The notes under the pieces: model-generated
The model's database searches: none
What the model was told of the DNA's origin: nothing
What the model saw: the letters and a program-made list of their open reading frames with translations, nothing else
Assembly (NCBI GenBank): GCA_019096065.1
Contig: JAGUCH010000001.1
Coordinates: forward strand, 3,782,001-3,846,000
From: Paracyclopina nana
Lineage: Eukaryota; Arthropoda; Copepoda; Cyclopoida; Cyclopettidae
Reading direction: 5' to 3'
DNA: 64,000 nt
In this document: one piece after another, positions 25,407-35,000 of the stretch
Layout: every line of letters starts with the position of its first letter
Position numbering within the stretch: position 1 is the stretch's first letter
Position numbers and translations under genes: made by a program

Positions 25407-28400
25407 TTAGAACCAATAAAGGTCTTTCGATGGTCCTTGCATCGTTCCCTCCAGACCTGCAATCATAAAAGAAGCATCTTGAAAGCAATATACTACTGGA
25501 GTATCCTAGTTCATTGTTAGAGTACGCATATGAGAAGCGAGAGAGGCGCAATATTTTCCCAGGCGACATTTGTTTACATTTTTGCTGTCTTTTTAACTCT
25601 TAACTTGTCAAAGCTAAAACTTGCATGAAAAAAGATGACCGCCGATCTCTCAAGATCGAGAAACTTTAGCTCATACTCTTTGTCAGTAGCGCAGTGCCAG
25701 GAGCATTATGTGTTGAAAACCATCGAGATCTCTAGGGGAAGAAAGGGTCTCGTCTAGGAAATGAAATTCCTTGCCAGTTTGGAATGCGGCAAGGGGCTTT
25801 CTCTTTTGTCAGCCTTAGCTTCGGTGGAGAAGGAGGAGGGACTACTACCATATAAGAAGAATAAAATGGGAAATGACGTCGCCCTCTCCTTCGTCGCCGT
25901 TGCTCGTCGAGAAATTAATTATGCTTTCCCCCCATGTTCCTGCAGAGTTGCCACCGCGCAAAACGAAGTGAAATGGCAAAAAGTAGAATGGCTGATTTAT
26001 ATGAGAAAAGTAAGTTGAGTGTATCAGGTAAAAAATGTAGTGCGGGGGTTCGTTCGGCAACAAAAGAGACTCTCCAGAAAAGAAAGTACCACACATTCGT
26101 ACCAAAGCAATTTGATGGTATATTATATGCGGTATTTAAAAATGCATTGCGTAATGTAAGCCATGTGCTAACTTCGGCGGCCTCATCTCAATTTCAAGTT
26201 GAAAGGAAGACAATGCTCATTGACAAGTCAAGCCACAACAAGACAGCAAAAAAGCTGTAACCCAAGACAAATTCAACACTTTTTTTTCTCGTACCTGTCA
26301 TGGCCGCTGAATAATGGGGGTGAGTGGAGGCTGCTGCGGCAGCGGAAGTAAAGCCATCTACCGCTGCACTTCCGGCGACGGCTGACGCTGCAGCTGCCCA
26401 AGAATCACTGGGAGCCTTGCCCAAGGCTGCTGCCACCTGGCGGCCTTGCTGGTGGGCCTGCCTTGCTATGGCGGAGCTTTGCAAGTGCAGCAGCGAGGAG
26501 TACTGACTACGCGCCGAGTACATATCGGCAGAGGCGCGGTGATGCTGGTGGTAGCTCGTCATGTAATTGTGCCACGGGTCAGCCGCGCTGGCAGCTGCTG
26601 AGACGTAGGCGTCGTACGGGTCATACTGGTGCTGCATGGGGTAGCCCTGAGGGTGCCCGCTGCCAACCTGACTTTGAAGATGACTGTGACTCTGCACATA
26701 GTAGTCGCTGACCCAGAAGCTGGGCGGCAAATTGCGCTGCGACATAGGAACTGGAGAATCTGAAAAAAGCATACACAGTTATATATGGGCCCTTGTTATT
26801 CCGAATGTCTGCTGATGAGGACAAATTACCACTTTGTTGCTTGGCACTCTCAGAGTGCTGCTCTGGCGATGATCCTCCTCCGCTACTGCTGTTGTTGGCC
26901 CGTTTCAGGGCTCGGTTGAAGTGATCATCAATTGCTGCAGTCAAATCTCCGCTATAAAAAGTGTATACGACGCAATTAGCCGTGAGATATTGCGGCTGCT
27001 GGCCGGCCTCCGACTCGATGATATCGTCTCTAATTTCGCTCTTTTCGCTCTTATTACTATTGTCCTCGTAAGCACTGGCACGACTATTACTGCGGCTGGA
27101 AACTGTCACATCAATCGAGGCTGACAGCCGTTGCAACGCGGCCACGGACGGGGCCATGGTCGAGGCCGGCAGAGGCTGGTGGACGAGTGGCGAGGATGCC
27201 GAGAGGTAGCTGCTTTGATGAGTCTCGTGGTGAGGAGACATTGGCGGTTGCATGCTCCCCCCATGGTGACCTCTGTGGTCGTACACGCTTTCGTTGGGAT
27301 GCTGCATGTCCCCATATGACAATCGTTTCTGGAAGAAATGAGGGCCGGTGTGCTTCATATATTGCGTCAAAACATGCAGAAATGCATCGTGTCGCGTCGG
27401 CGAAAAACCCTTAAAGAAAATGCCCGAATTCCAAGATTCTTCGCATTTTATGCTAGCCAACTGGATTTTTCCTACTCTGCTGAAGCCGCGTTGTACTGTA
27501 CTAGGCTATTTTTTGGCGTAATTAGATATTCCCACGGCATCTAGCAGAATTGAAGCGAATGCTAATAGAGTTTTTTGCCCAAAAAAATGAGAATCAGATA
27601 TTTATCTTGAAGAAACGCAGATGTATCGATCTGATCAAGATCTCCAGTCTCCCCCCTGCAGGTAGGCCAAAAGTCTACGAGATCGACTAATGCGACATTT
27701 ATCTTTGAGGTAGCCGGTTTCTTCTTTTCAAATGGAACCGCTTAAGGAACCAAAAAAGTGACAAAATGGACATGGGCTGAATTTCAATTTGTGGGAATCC
27801 TTCTGCTACAAATGCAAATGATTCATGGGCCCGACCCTACTATAGTGTTAGTATACCTTACTATACGCTTTTAAAGCTTTTGAAATATTTCATCGTGAGA
27901 AAAAGCTGGATTATCATAAACATAAGTAGATTGCCAATACATATGTGAAAGCTCTCTCACTCAGAACTGTCGAAATTTTGGCTACAGTTCATTTCCGTTT
28001 AGCTTGTCCATCTGTCGCTAAGCTTCACACCCTCAAGATAATGGAGGCAAAAGTTTTCAGCTTTTTTTTGCCACTTTTTTCCGAGATCTTTAAAGCGACA
28101 TTTGTCAGCACTGTGCGTTGACTTTGCGCAAATAGGCGATTTTTCTTGCTATCTCAAAACAGTCAGAAAGGGGTATAGAGTTACAAAGAATGTGTGATAA
28201 GTACAAAAGCTAAGAACTCCACTTGATAACGTCCCTTGGGATAAAGCAGACATTTTAGCACTAAAACACATTCGGACAGCTTTTTTAGGATGCTTTAGAG
28301 CAGGCAGAAAATTCTTACTGTTTTTCCTCTGGATGCTGGCGAGTTGGGATTGGGGCTTCCCTCAGCCTCAGCCTCTAACGATCGCCCCCCGTGATGATGG

Positions 28401-28558
28401 GCGAGATGGGGTGGCGAGGTCTCCAAAGCCTGGTGGTGGTGATGGCTCGATGCCGAGGCTGTGGGCGAAGAGGCTGCTGGAGAGGCTGCCACTTGGTGAT
28501 GATGATACGGATTAAAATACGGATAATAGGACTGGTACATCACTTGGCAGCTCGTCAT
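25407..28558 (-). CDS. vg: Vestigial transcription cofactor, paralog B (complete)
   Basis: Exons in transcript order: 28558-28319, 27328-26830, 26759-26295 and 25456-25407; 417 residues, intron phases 0, 1, 1. The N-terminus MTSCQVMYQSYYPYF resembles the vestigial start (CPEVMYGAYYPY in the fly). His-rich segments follow. The Tondu domain spans about 191-225 (QYLTANCVVYTFYSGDL, then DDHFNRAL); it binds Scalloped/TEAD. Next comes SPVPMSQRNLPPSFW, Ala/His/Tyr-rich sequence, and a 50-nt last exon encoding LEGTMQGPSKDLYWF. The start is the first ATG; the frame above it has none. The large second and third introns separate exons exactly where vgA has its introns. The Tondu core is canonical except that I replaces V in V..HF. 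It is probably the copy that keeps the ancestral role, since its domain is less diverged than that of vgA (inference). Confidence 0.92.
25457..26294 (-). other. Last intron of vgB (0.8 kb)
   Basis: Donor gtacga, acceptor atgattgcag. Two overlapping plus-strand frames (25761-26018 and 25934-26260) have no splice or domain support. No repeat seen. Confidence 0.65.
27329..28318 (-). other. First intron of vgB (1.0 kb)
   Basis: Donor gtaaga, acceptor tttcttccag, phase 0. No supported feature inside. In the fly gene, wing enhancers lie in vestigial introns, so conserved non-coding blocks would be worth looking for here. Confidence 0.6.
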
Positions 28559-29444
28559 CACTTCATAGTAACATTTACTGCTGTGCACGAGGACGAGATC
28601 TGGGTGAAACTGACACCGGGGAATACAACGCTAAATACAGAGCCAATGTCATGGTTGGCGCCGCGCTCTTCAATTTCGCTTCAATAAGCTCCTCCCAGAA
28701 ACCAAAGTAGAAGAAATCTCAAAGTACCGTGAGAACCATTGTAGCCAAGAATGCTTTAACATTATTCATTACCCATAATTTTACAAAAGCTAAATTTTCG
28801 TTATTTGCTTTTTTATCATAAAAACGTTCATTAGCCCACTTTTCATTAAAGAAGCAAAATTCACTAATTTATGAATGACAAATTATTTCATTACTATTGC
28901 ATACATTATATTGTAATGGTATTGCATAAGAAAATTTTTCCTCATTTTACTAATCACGAGAATGAGCATTACTTTGAGAACATGTGAGATGTTGCAATTA
29001 TTTTTCCATCTACTTGAAAAGGAACCCATTTGACAGTACTCGAATTTTTCCTGTGTTTATGGCATTTTCTCTGAGGGCTAAAATTCAGAAAATGCAGGAA
29101 AAATTTTAATTGACGCTTTATTGACTAGCGAGGTGCTAAATAAAGGCATCGCAGGTAACTAGCGCAAGGTTGCGTGATTACTTCAAGCATTTTGCGCTTT
29201 AAAGTGCAAGCTTCTCGGATCCGGAGACGCAACCGCATAATCGACAAACTCGTATGTATGCTAGTTGGATTCCATTAGAATATGTACATTTTTCTTCATG
29301 GTCCCTTTAAGCTTTTTTCATTATGTCGTAACAAAAAAACGTAAGTTTGTAGTGCAAAGAATTCTTTTGATTATATTATCATATATACGCTCATTGTACG
29401 GACTTATCGTAAACTGTTCATTGTGTTACGTAACACGTTCAATA
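28559..29444. other. Intergenic, 0.9 kb, upstream of vgB
   Basis: Holds the vgB 5' UTR and promoter, neither placed with certainty, and the 3' flank of the BTB-zinc-finger gene. The nearest minus-strand AATAAA for the latter is at 29117-29122. Confidence 0.5.
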
Positions 29445-30206
29445 TTAATCTTCCGCTGCTTCCGGGTCTTTCTTGATGTGCGTTTCTTCATCCGGTTCCT
29501 TCTTCACACGTTTGGCTTTAACGGTGTTCTTTGACTCGCCTTCCAAAGGGCTTTCTTCTTTCGGATCCGTCTTAAATCTTTTCGCCTGGACGGTATTCAT
29601 AAGTTCTTTATCAGACACTCCATGAACTTTTTTCGAGTGTTTATTCCTGTAGTCTTTACTTGTGAAAAGCATCTTGCAGAGCCTACAGGCAAACTCGGCT
29701 TTCGGCTCGTGCACCAAATTCACATGACGATTGGCGTTTCGAACATTCGACAATTTTTTGGTGCAAATAAGACACATAGCTTTTCCGTCAGATAACCTAG
29801 CTATTTGACCAGGATTATTAGAGTCGTCGTCATTGGCTTCTGGATCCTTCTTGATAGTCTCTTTTGACTCATTCGAATCAAATTCGAGTCCACGTAACTC
29901 GAAATCATAGCATCCGGATAAAAAGGAATCAAGATTTCGCTTGTCCACTTTAGTTTCGCCTCTATGCATGAAGTCAATAATGTTTGTCAAAATGTCGTGC
30001 CTGATGTCAGGTAAGAAAATTTTGTCTGGATTTGGCGAATTTCTTGCTTCTTTGATTTGGTTTTTCAAAAAAGGCGAAAAGATGCCAATGATTGTCTTAT
30101 TGGCTTTAATTTCGCTCGTTTGGCTAACGAGGGTGACATCTAACATGTCGTCTGTCAATCCACTCGCGAAATATTCTTTGAAATTCTTTAATTGGAAGAG
30201 CTCCAT
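29445..30206 (-). CDS. Single-exon BTB domain/C2H2 zinc-finger protein
   Basis: 253 residues, uninterrupted, ATG in good context. BTB/POZ domain about residues 18-108 (DVTLVSQTSEIKANKTII, FSPFLKNQI, the LPDIRHDILTNIIDFMHRGE strand-helix unit, then FLSGCYDFELRGL), expected to dimerise. Two C2H2 fingers, both C-X2-C-X12-H-X4-H: Cys145-His166 and Cys174-His195. A basic/acidic tail carries repeated KAKR.KKEP-type segments that look like nuclear localisation signals. This layout is that of the lola-like BTB-ZF regulators that multiply in arthropods, often intronless. Probably a nuclear DNA-binding regulator; targets unknown. Lack of introns may mean an old retrocopy. Confidence 0.78.
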   Translation of the reverse strand: MELFQLKNFKEYFASGLTDDMLDVTLVSQTSEIKANKTIIGIFSPFLKNQIKEARNSPNPDKIFLPDIRHDILTNIIDFMHRGETKVDKRNLDSFLSGCYDFELRGLEFDSNESKETIKKDPEANDDDSNNPGQIARLSDGKAMCLICTKKLSNVRNANRHVNLVHEPKAEFACRLCKMLFTSKDYRNKHSKKVHGVSDKELMNTVQAKRFKTDPKEESPLEGESKNTVKAKRVKKEPDEETHIKKDPEAAED

Positions 30207-31146
30207 GGCGGTGACTCGATGCCGTTGAATGTTTTCGCAGACGTGAAAATCTATTGCTGATCAAGCTGATCTTTAACTCAGTACTACCACTGCGAAATGA
30301 CTCCTATTAGCTGAAACTCAGAATTGTCGCAGCTATAACGATAGCTAATTATATTATTTTCTTTGTTTGCCTCTGAACTCGTTCGTTCGCGAGTGATAAA
30401 TAGGAGGAAATTATTTATAGCCGCTTCAGCACGTGTGAGGAAAAACGTGCCCATTCTTCATGGTCTGGTTGCAAATCAAGACTGAGCAGGAGGAGCGTCA
30501 ATTGTGCCATCAATTAGGCCTGCAAAAATTCGTGATGACAACATCAAGGCCTTATGAAATCTATTCATAGGTTCTTTTAACAGCCACCCAATTATCGTCA
30601 CGGGAGTACGATGATGTGAGCAAAACCGCGATGATGAATTGATGGCGTGTTCATCATTAAGTTGTTGCTCTACTGTTGCCACATAAGCTCCGGTTGGAAT
30701 CCGGATTGAAATCGGGTAGTTGAAAAAGGGCCAGCTCGACTTGAAAAAAAGGTTGATGATAGCAGCAAGTCTTGCATTAACTATATGGTTGTAGTGAAAA
30801 GTTGCGCTAAAGACTTTTGCACCGATGATTAGTGTCTGATCGCGCGAGCCATTGCTACCGCGAAATTTAGCGTTTCGAATTGGCCAGATGCAGCATGCAG
30901 AAATGCATACCCCCAAGTTCTTCTCTGAATTTCTTAATTTGAATTTCGGTGAACAATCGTCGAGAGATAAAATGACTATTTATTTACATATTTAGAACAT
31001 TGTATTTTAGTAGTTGTAGAACGATGCCACAGAACGACAAAAAATATTTTTTTTTTTGCATTTCTCAAGATGTTCGTCAGCATCTTGGTCATTTATGGAG
31101 CACTTTATCTTCACTGTCACTGCTGAGATCTCAGATGAAAAATGTC
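30207..31146. other. Intergenic, 0.9 kb
   Basis: Holds the upstream flank of the BTB-ZF gene and the 3' flank of the Thr-rich gene. A 146-codon minus-strand frame (30476-30916) shows no domain, signal peptide or splice support and is treated as chance. Confidence 0.5.
30979..30984 (-). terminator. Poly(A) signal for the Thr-rich secreted protein
   Basis: AATAAA on the minus strand about 160 nt after the stop at 31147. Confidence 0.45.
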
Positions 31147-32037
31147 TCAAAAAATCCTCAGATTTTGAGATGGAATTTCGTTCGCCACGTTTTTCAAGGA
31201 TTCGAACCAGTATAGAGGCGAGTATGGCGACTTGAAATCGAACAGCTGACTAGGTAATCCATTGAAAAGGAACTTTCCGAGCCAAATTATGGGACTATTT
31301 TCACTAGAAGATTCCTCAGTAGTCTTATTTGCCTGTTCCGTCGTGGTTGACTCTGTCGTAGTTGTCGTAGTTGTAGTCGTTGTGGTTGTTGTAGTTGTAG
31401 TTGTTGTAGTTGTCGTTGTCGTTGTCGTAGTGGTTGTCGTTGAAGTCGTTTGAATTGGGCTTTTCAGCAAAGTTCCAGCCATTTCGAAAATATTAAATGG
31501 CTTCCCATTAGCCTCAAACTTTACATCTGGACGGATAATTTTCGAGTTTTGTTGGTTGGCCTTCTTCTTTTTCGTATCACTGCTTTCAATGCCATTGATG
31601 CTGCTCACTTTTTGGGTCAATTTCTGCCCAGAACTCGTTCTGATTTCCTCCTGTGGCACCGAGTTTGAAAGCATTGACAAAATGCTCATGAGGCCGGATC
31701 CGGAGGAGGCTGGCTTTGAAATGTAGCCTTCACCAGGTATGTAGTTGTACGGAGTGGCTGGAAGCTTGATAAAGGTGATGGGGGAATTGGTGTAGGGCTT
31801 CTTCTTCGTGTTTTTCTTTCGCCTCTTAAATGGCCTCTGGGCGGTGGCCCACGATGACAAGTATTTGTCATTTCTTCCTCGGCCCGACCTGAAACTGGAT
31901 AATGACCTGGCGTGACCATTTTGGCTCATGGGCTGGTTCTCGTGATTTGGCCACCTCAAAGGATGATTGTCGACAATTGTGCTCATATAAAGAATCAAAA
32001 GTGTCAAAGATATGGCAAATTGTGAGGAAACGTCCAT
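31147..32037 (-). CDS. Secreted protein with a 29-residue poly-Thr tract (unrecognised family)
   Basis: 296 residues in one exon. The start is placed at the ATG (MDVSSQFAISLTLLILYMS) one base after an acceptor (actttcag), which implies a 5' UTR intron; the frame extends eight residues upstream but only through intron. The N-terminus is a typical signal peptide with a hydrophobic core at about 7-20. It is followed by a basic stretch (RPFKRRKKNTKKKPY) that could be a processing or polyanion-binding site. A short helix follows (GLMSILSMLSNS), then a run of 29 Thr, then STTTEQANKTTEE, then a C-terminal module with IIWLGKFLFNGLPSQLFDF. The Thr tract should be heavily O-glycosylated, as in mucin-like cuticle or matrix proteins. 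No homologous domain recognised. Confidence 0.65.
   Translation of the reverse strand: MDVSSQFAISLTLLILYMSTIVDNHPLRWPNHENQPMSQNGHARSLSSFRSGRGRNDKYLSSWATAQRPFKRRKKNTKKKPYTNSPITFIKLPATPYNYIPGEGYISKPASSGSGLMSILSMLSNSVPQEEIRTSSGQKLTQKVSSINGIESSDTKKKKANQQNSKIIRPDVKFEANGKPFNIFEMAGTLLKSPIQTTSTTTTTTTTTTTTTTTTTTTTTTTTTTTTTESTTTEQANKTTEESSSENSPIIWLGKFLFNGLPSQLFDFKSPYSPLYWFESLKNVANEIPSQNLRIF
31354..31440 (-). repeat. Poly-threonine coding tract
   Basis: 29 consecutive Thr codons using all four of ACA, ACT, ACG and ACC in irregular order. The mixed codons mean the DNA is not a pure microsatellite, so the amino-acid run itself is probably maintained. Confidence 0.9.
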
Positions 32038-35000
32038 CCTGAAAGTGAAGGTAAAAAGCACGTTTAATCAAACTATCATGCTGTCATTACAGGTAAGCAC
32101 CATTAGAAATATGAAAAATCGACCAGTTTTTCACCTTTTTATATTAACTATACGAATTTTGTGTGAAACTGATCGTTAAGGGAATTTTACAGTCAGTGAA
32201 CAGAAATGCAAAAAAGCCTTTAAATGGCCATTAACGTTTCTATACTCGATTATTTTTATTCGCATCATTGATGCACGACTAGGCCCGTTGTAAGGAGCGT
32301 TTTCGTTAAAGATGAGCGATGAGGATCTTGAAGAGGATTTCAAAACAATTATCCGTCGTGAGCAACTCGCGGAGCTTTTTGCTACTTACGACCATCAGAA
32401 ATTCTAATCAAGAATGCTATAATTACGTTTAGATTTCATTTCATGGTTGGTTTCTGCAAAAAGTGTCACAGTATGATTATATTTACCAAAAAGTTCAACT
32501 GTGGCATGATTTATGCGCGCACGATTACAAAAGGTTTTTCGTTGCACTTTTTCTTCTTCTTCTCCCCGAGGAGACAATTCGAGGCTGAGTGGCAAAAAGG
32601 TAAGACAAATGCTCATAAAATGTCAACCCTCGTAATGGTATGATGTACTATGAAAATCGCCTCATTGGAAAAAAATGTCCAAGAAAACCGACAAGAAGAC
32701 AAAGAGGGCTCAAATTGTTTTTGCAACAGGTCTGTGGTCGAATTGACCATAGATCCTCCTCGCTCGAAATAAATCTTTTTGCCCGATTTTTCTACGTTGA
32801 CAAATAGCCTCTTCAACAAAGAGAAACCCTCATGGAATAGAATAGTTTTCCTCCTTTCGACATTTGACCTTAAAAATGGCGCTCGGTCTAATTTGTAGGT
32901 CGACACTACTATAAAAGTGGTGAGGCCTATGCTCCCATGGTATTTAATTGGTAAGTTGCCGACGTCTTGGGAAATAAGTTCATCATAATTAACCTTGAAT
33001 TAAGGTTAATTTTTCAGCCCAAAACTGCTCAAAAGCCGGCGAAGATTTTTTAAGATCAAGTAACCGCATGATTTAGCGGTTCCGCTGAGGAAAAGACCCA
33101 GCCAGCCTAGAAGATACCAGAAAAAGTCAACGGTGTTTTATTCAAACTTATTGAACGCCACATGGCAGCTTTGGGTAATATTCAATGCTGAAATGCTTGT
33201 GGTGTCAATGAGATTTAGATGAACGATTTTCAAATAGGCTTGCACGTATTTTAAAGTGATGATCGTCATCATGATTTCATGTACGACCTCAATTGTACAC
33301 ACTGAGGTAGGTGGTGCCATCACCAGCAGAGAACACTCGTATCCTTTGAAAAATTCGAAATGCTTGAATAGTAGTACTATTTCCTTTGAATATCCCTATA
33401 TATTGATCCTTTTTTCTCAGTGAGTACCACGTTGAATTTCTGTTTCCATTTTGGAGGCTATACTCCGATATAAAGCTCTGAGCGCAATGCTAACTCTATT
33501 TTATGACTTGTGGTATGTGCTTTTGGTATAAAAATATCGCTCTAAATTGAGGGATTTTGCCCTTTGTGATTATTATTCCTTATGGCAGTTATTGCCTCTT
33601 TGCTTTGTGGCCAAGCCAAAAAAGTGAAAAGTAGCATTTTTTCGGTGAAAAATACACAAACTTGCACAGCTTGCATTCTAAAGCAAGCTAGCTTTTATCA
33701 GCGCGAGCAGGCCGAGGAAAAGTCAAATCTGCGCGGGAAGGTCGCTCGCGGAAATTGAAAATTGCTAGTAATAACAGTTAAAATATGGGGATATTTTCCA
33801 AAATTGGTTTTTTTCCAAGCTGCTGTGCATTGCGGTGAAACACATCGTAATTAGCACCAATATAACAAATATAGTACACGTGTACAAACATGAGCTTGAT
33901 TTCGCAACTGAGCACAAGGTTGCTTTTCATCCCTCCTTTTATTTTCCTCCCCCTCCTTTATTATAATCCCTGGATCATCAACCCTGCGCAAAGAATGAGA
34001 TCAGAGCAGAAAGGTCATGTCTTTTGCCAAAATGCTCTGAGGTTATTGGGTAATGACAATAATAAAGGAGACAGCTTCATTGTGGGAAAATCATCAATCC
34101 TGACATTAACAAAGGGTTACTTTTAAAATGGGCTTGATTTCTTAAACTCTGCACCCTCTTTGGAAGAAAACGTCAATCAAATGTTGCGACGTGATATGCG
34201 TACTGGATATGTGTCGTTGGTACAAATAACAGGCACAGTTTTGTTCCATATACCACCAACATTTCAAAGGAGCTTGCTCGAAAGAAGCAAAAAAAAAATC
34301 AATATTTTTTTTCCAGAACAAAGGACTTGAATGCAATTATCCTATGAGAAGGCCTGTTTTTAAAAAATCTGTAATATACCTGAAGACTCTCATCACTTTT
34401 GAGCAGATTTATGCCATTTTTCAAGCAACGCCAAAACAGACAGTTACAATAGCGTATCGATATCTGGAATCATTTTGGCTCCTAATTTCAATCAGATAGA
34501 GAGAGAGAGACATGTCGTATTTTTTTGTCAAAATACGAACATACGAAGGTTTGAGAAAGACTTGTCGACTCCTCCTGTCATTTCCTATGGATGTGGCTTG
34601 GATGATTTCCCAACTCTGAGAAGTTGCGAAAAGAACCAAAATTTGACCGAATTCATCGTCTGGGACTGATGCTACTCAGTCAAGGTCTTTTCAGTGCATT
34701 TTTTCTGAATCCTCTTTAGATTAGTGCCCACGCAACCGAGGAATTGTCCACGAGGCAGGATCACAACCTTTGTAAGTAGCATTGTCCAAGATATATGTCA
34801 AAGATACATGATAAACATGGCGTCAGCGCTTTTTCTTTGAGCCTCTATTTATTCTGCTCTGGTATTTAATGTGGCTGTACAGATCCTACTAGGAGCCATC
34901 TTTGATAAATGATGTTAGAAAATAATAGAAATCTACGCAGCCAACTTTTGCATTTTGTCTACAAAAAACATCTTGTGCAACTGCCAGAAACGAACAAATG

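Noticed and set aside
26324-28515. Plus-strand Ala/Arg/Gly-rich open frames
   Set aside because: Antisense shadows of the GC-rich vgB exons, caused by their His/Ala codon bias.
30476-30916. 146-codon minus-strand open frame between the BTB-ZF and Thr-rich genes
   Set aside because: No domain, no hydrophobic leader, no splice signals. Kept as intergenic.
31198-31208. GGTTCGAATCC on the minus strand, a perfect tRNA B box
   Set aside because: It lies inside the coding frame of the Thr-rich protein (YWFESLK), and no A box or cloverleaf can be built around it.
32662-32735. Plus-strand MSKKTDKKTKRAQIVFATG, superficially like the start of myosin regulatory light chain
   Set aside because: Stops within a few codons; no EF-hand exons follow on the strand. 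The resemblance is only to a Lys/Arg-rich leader.
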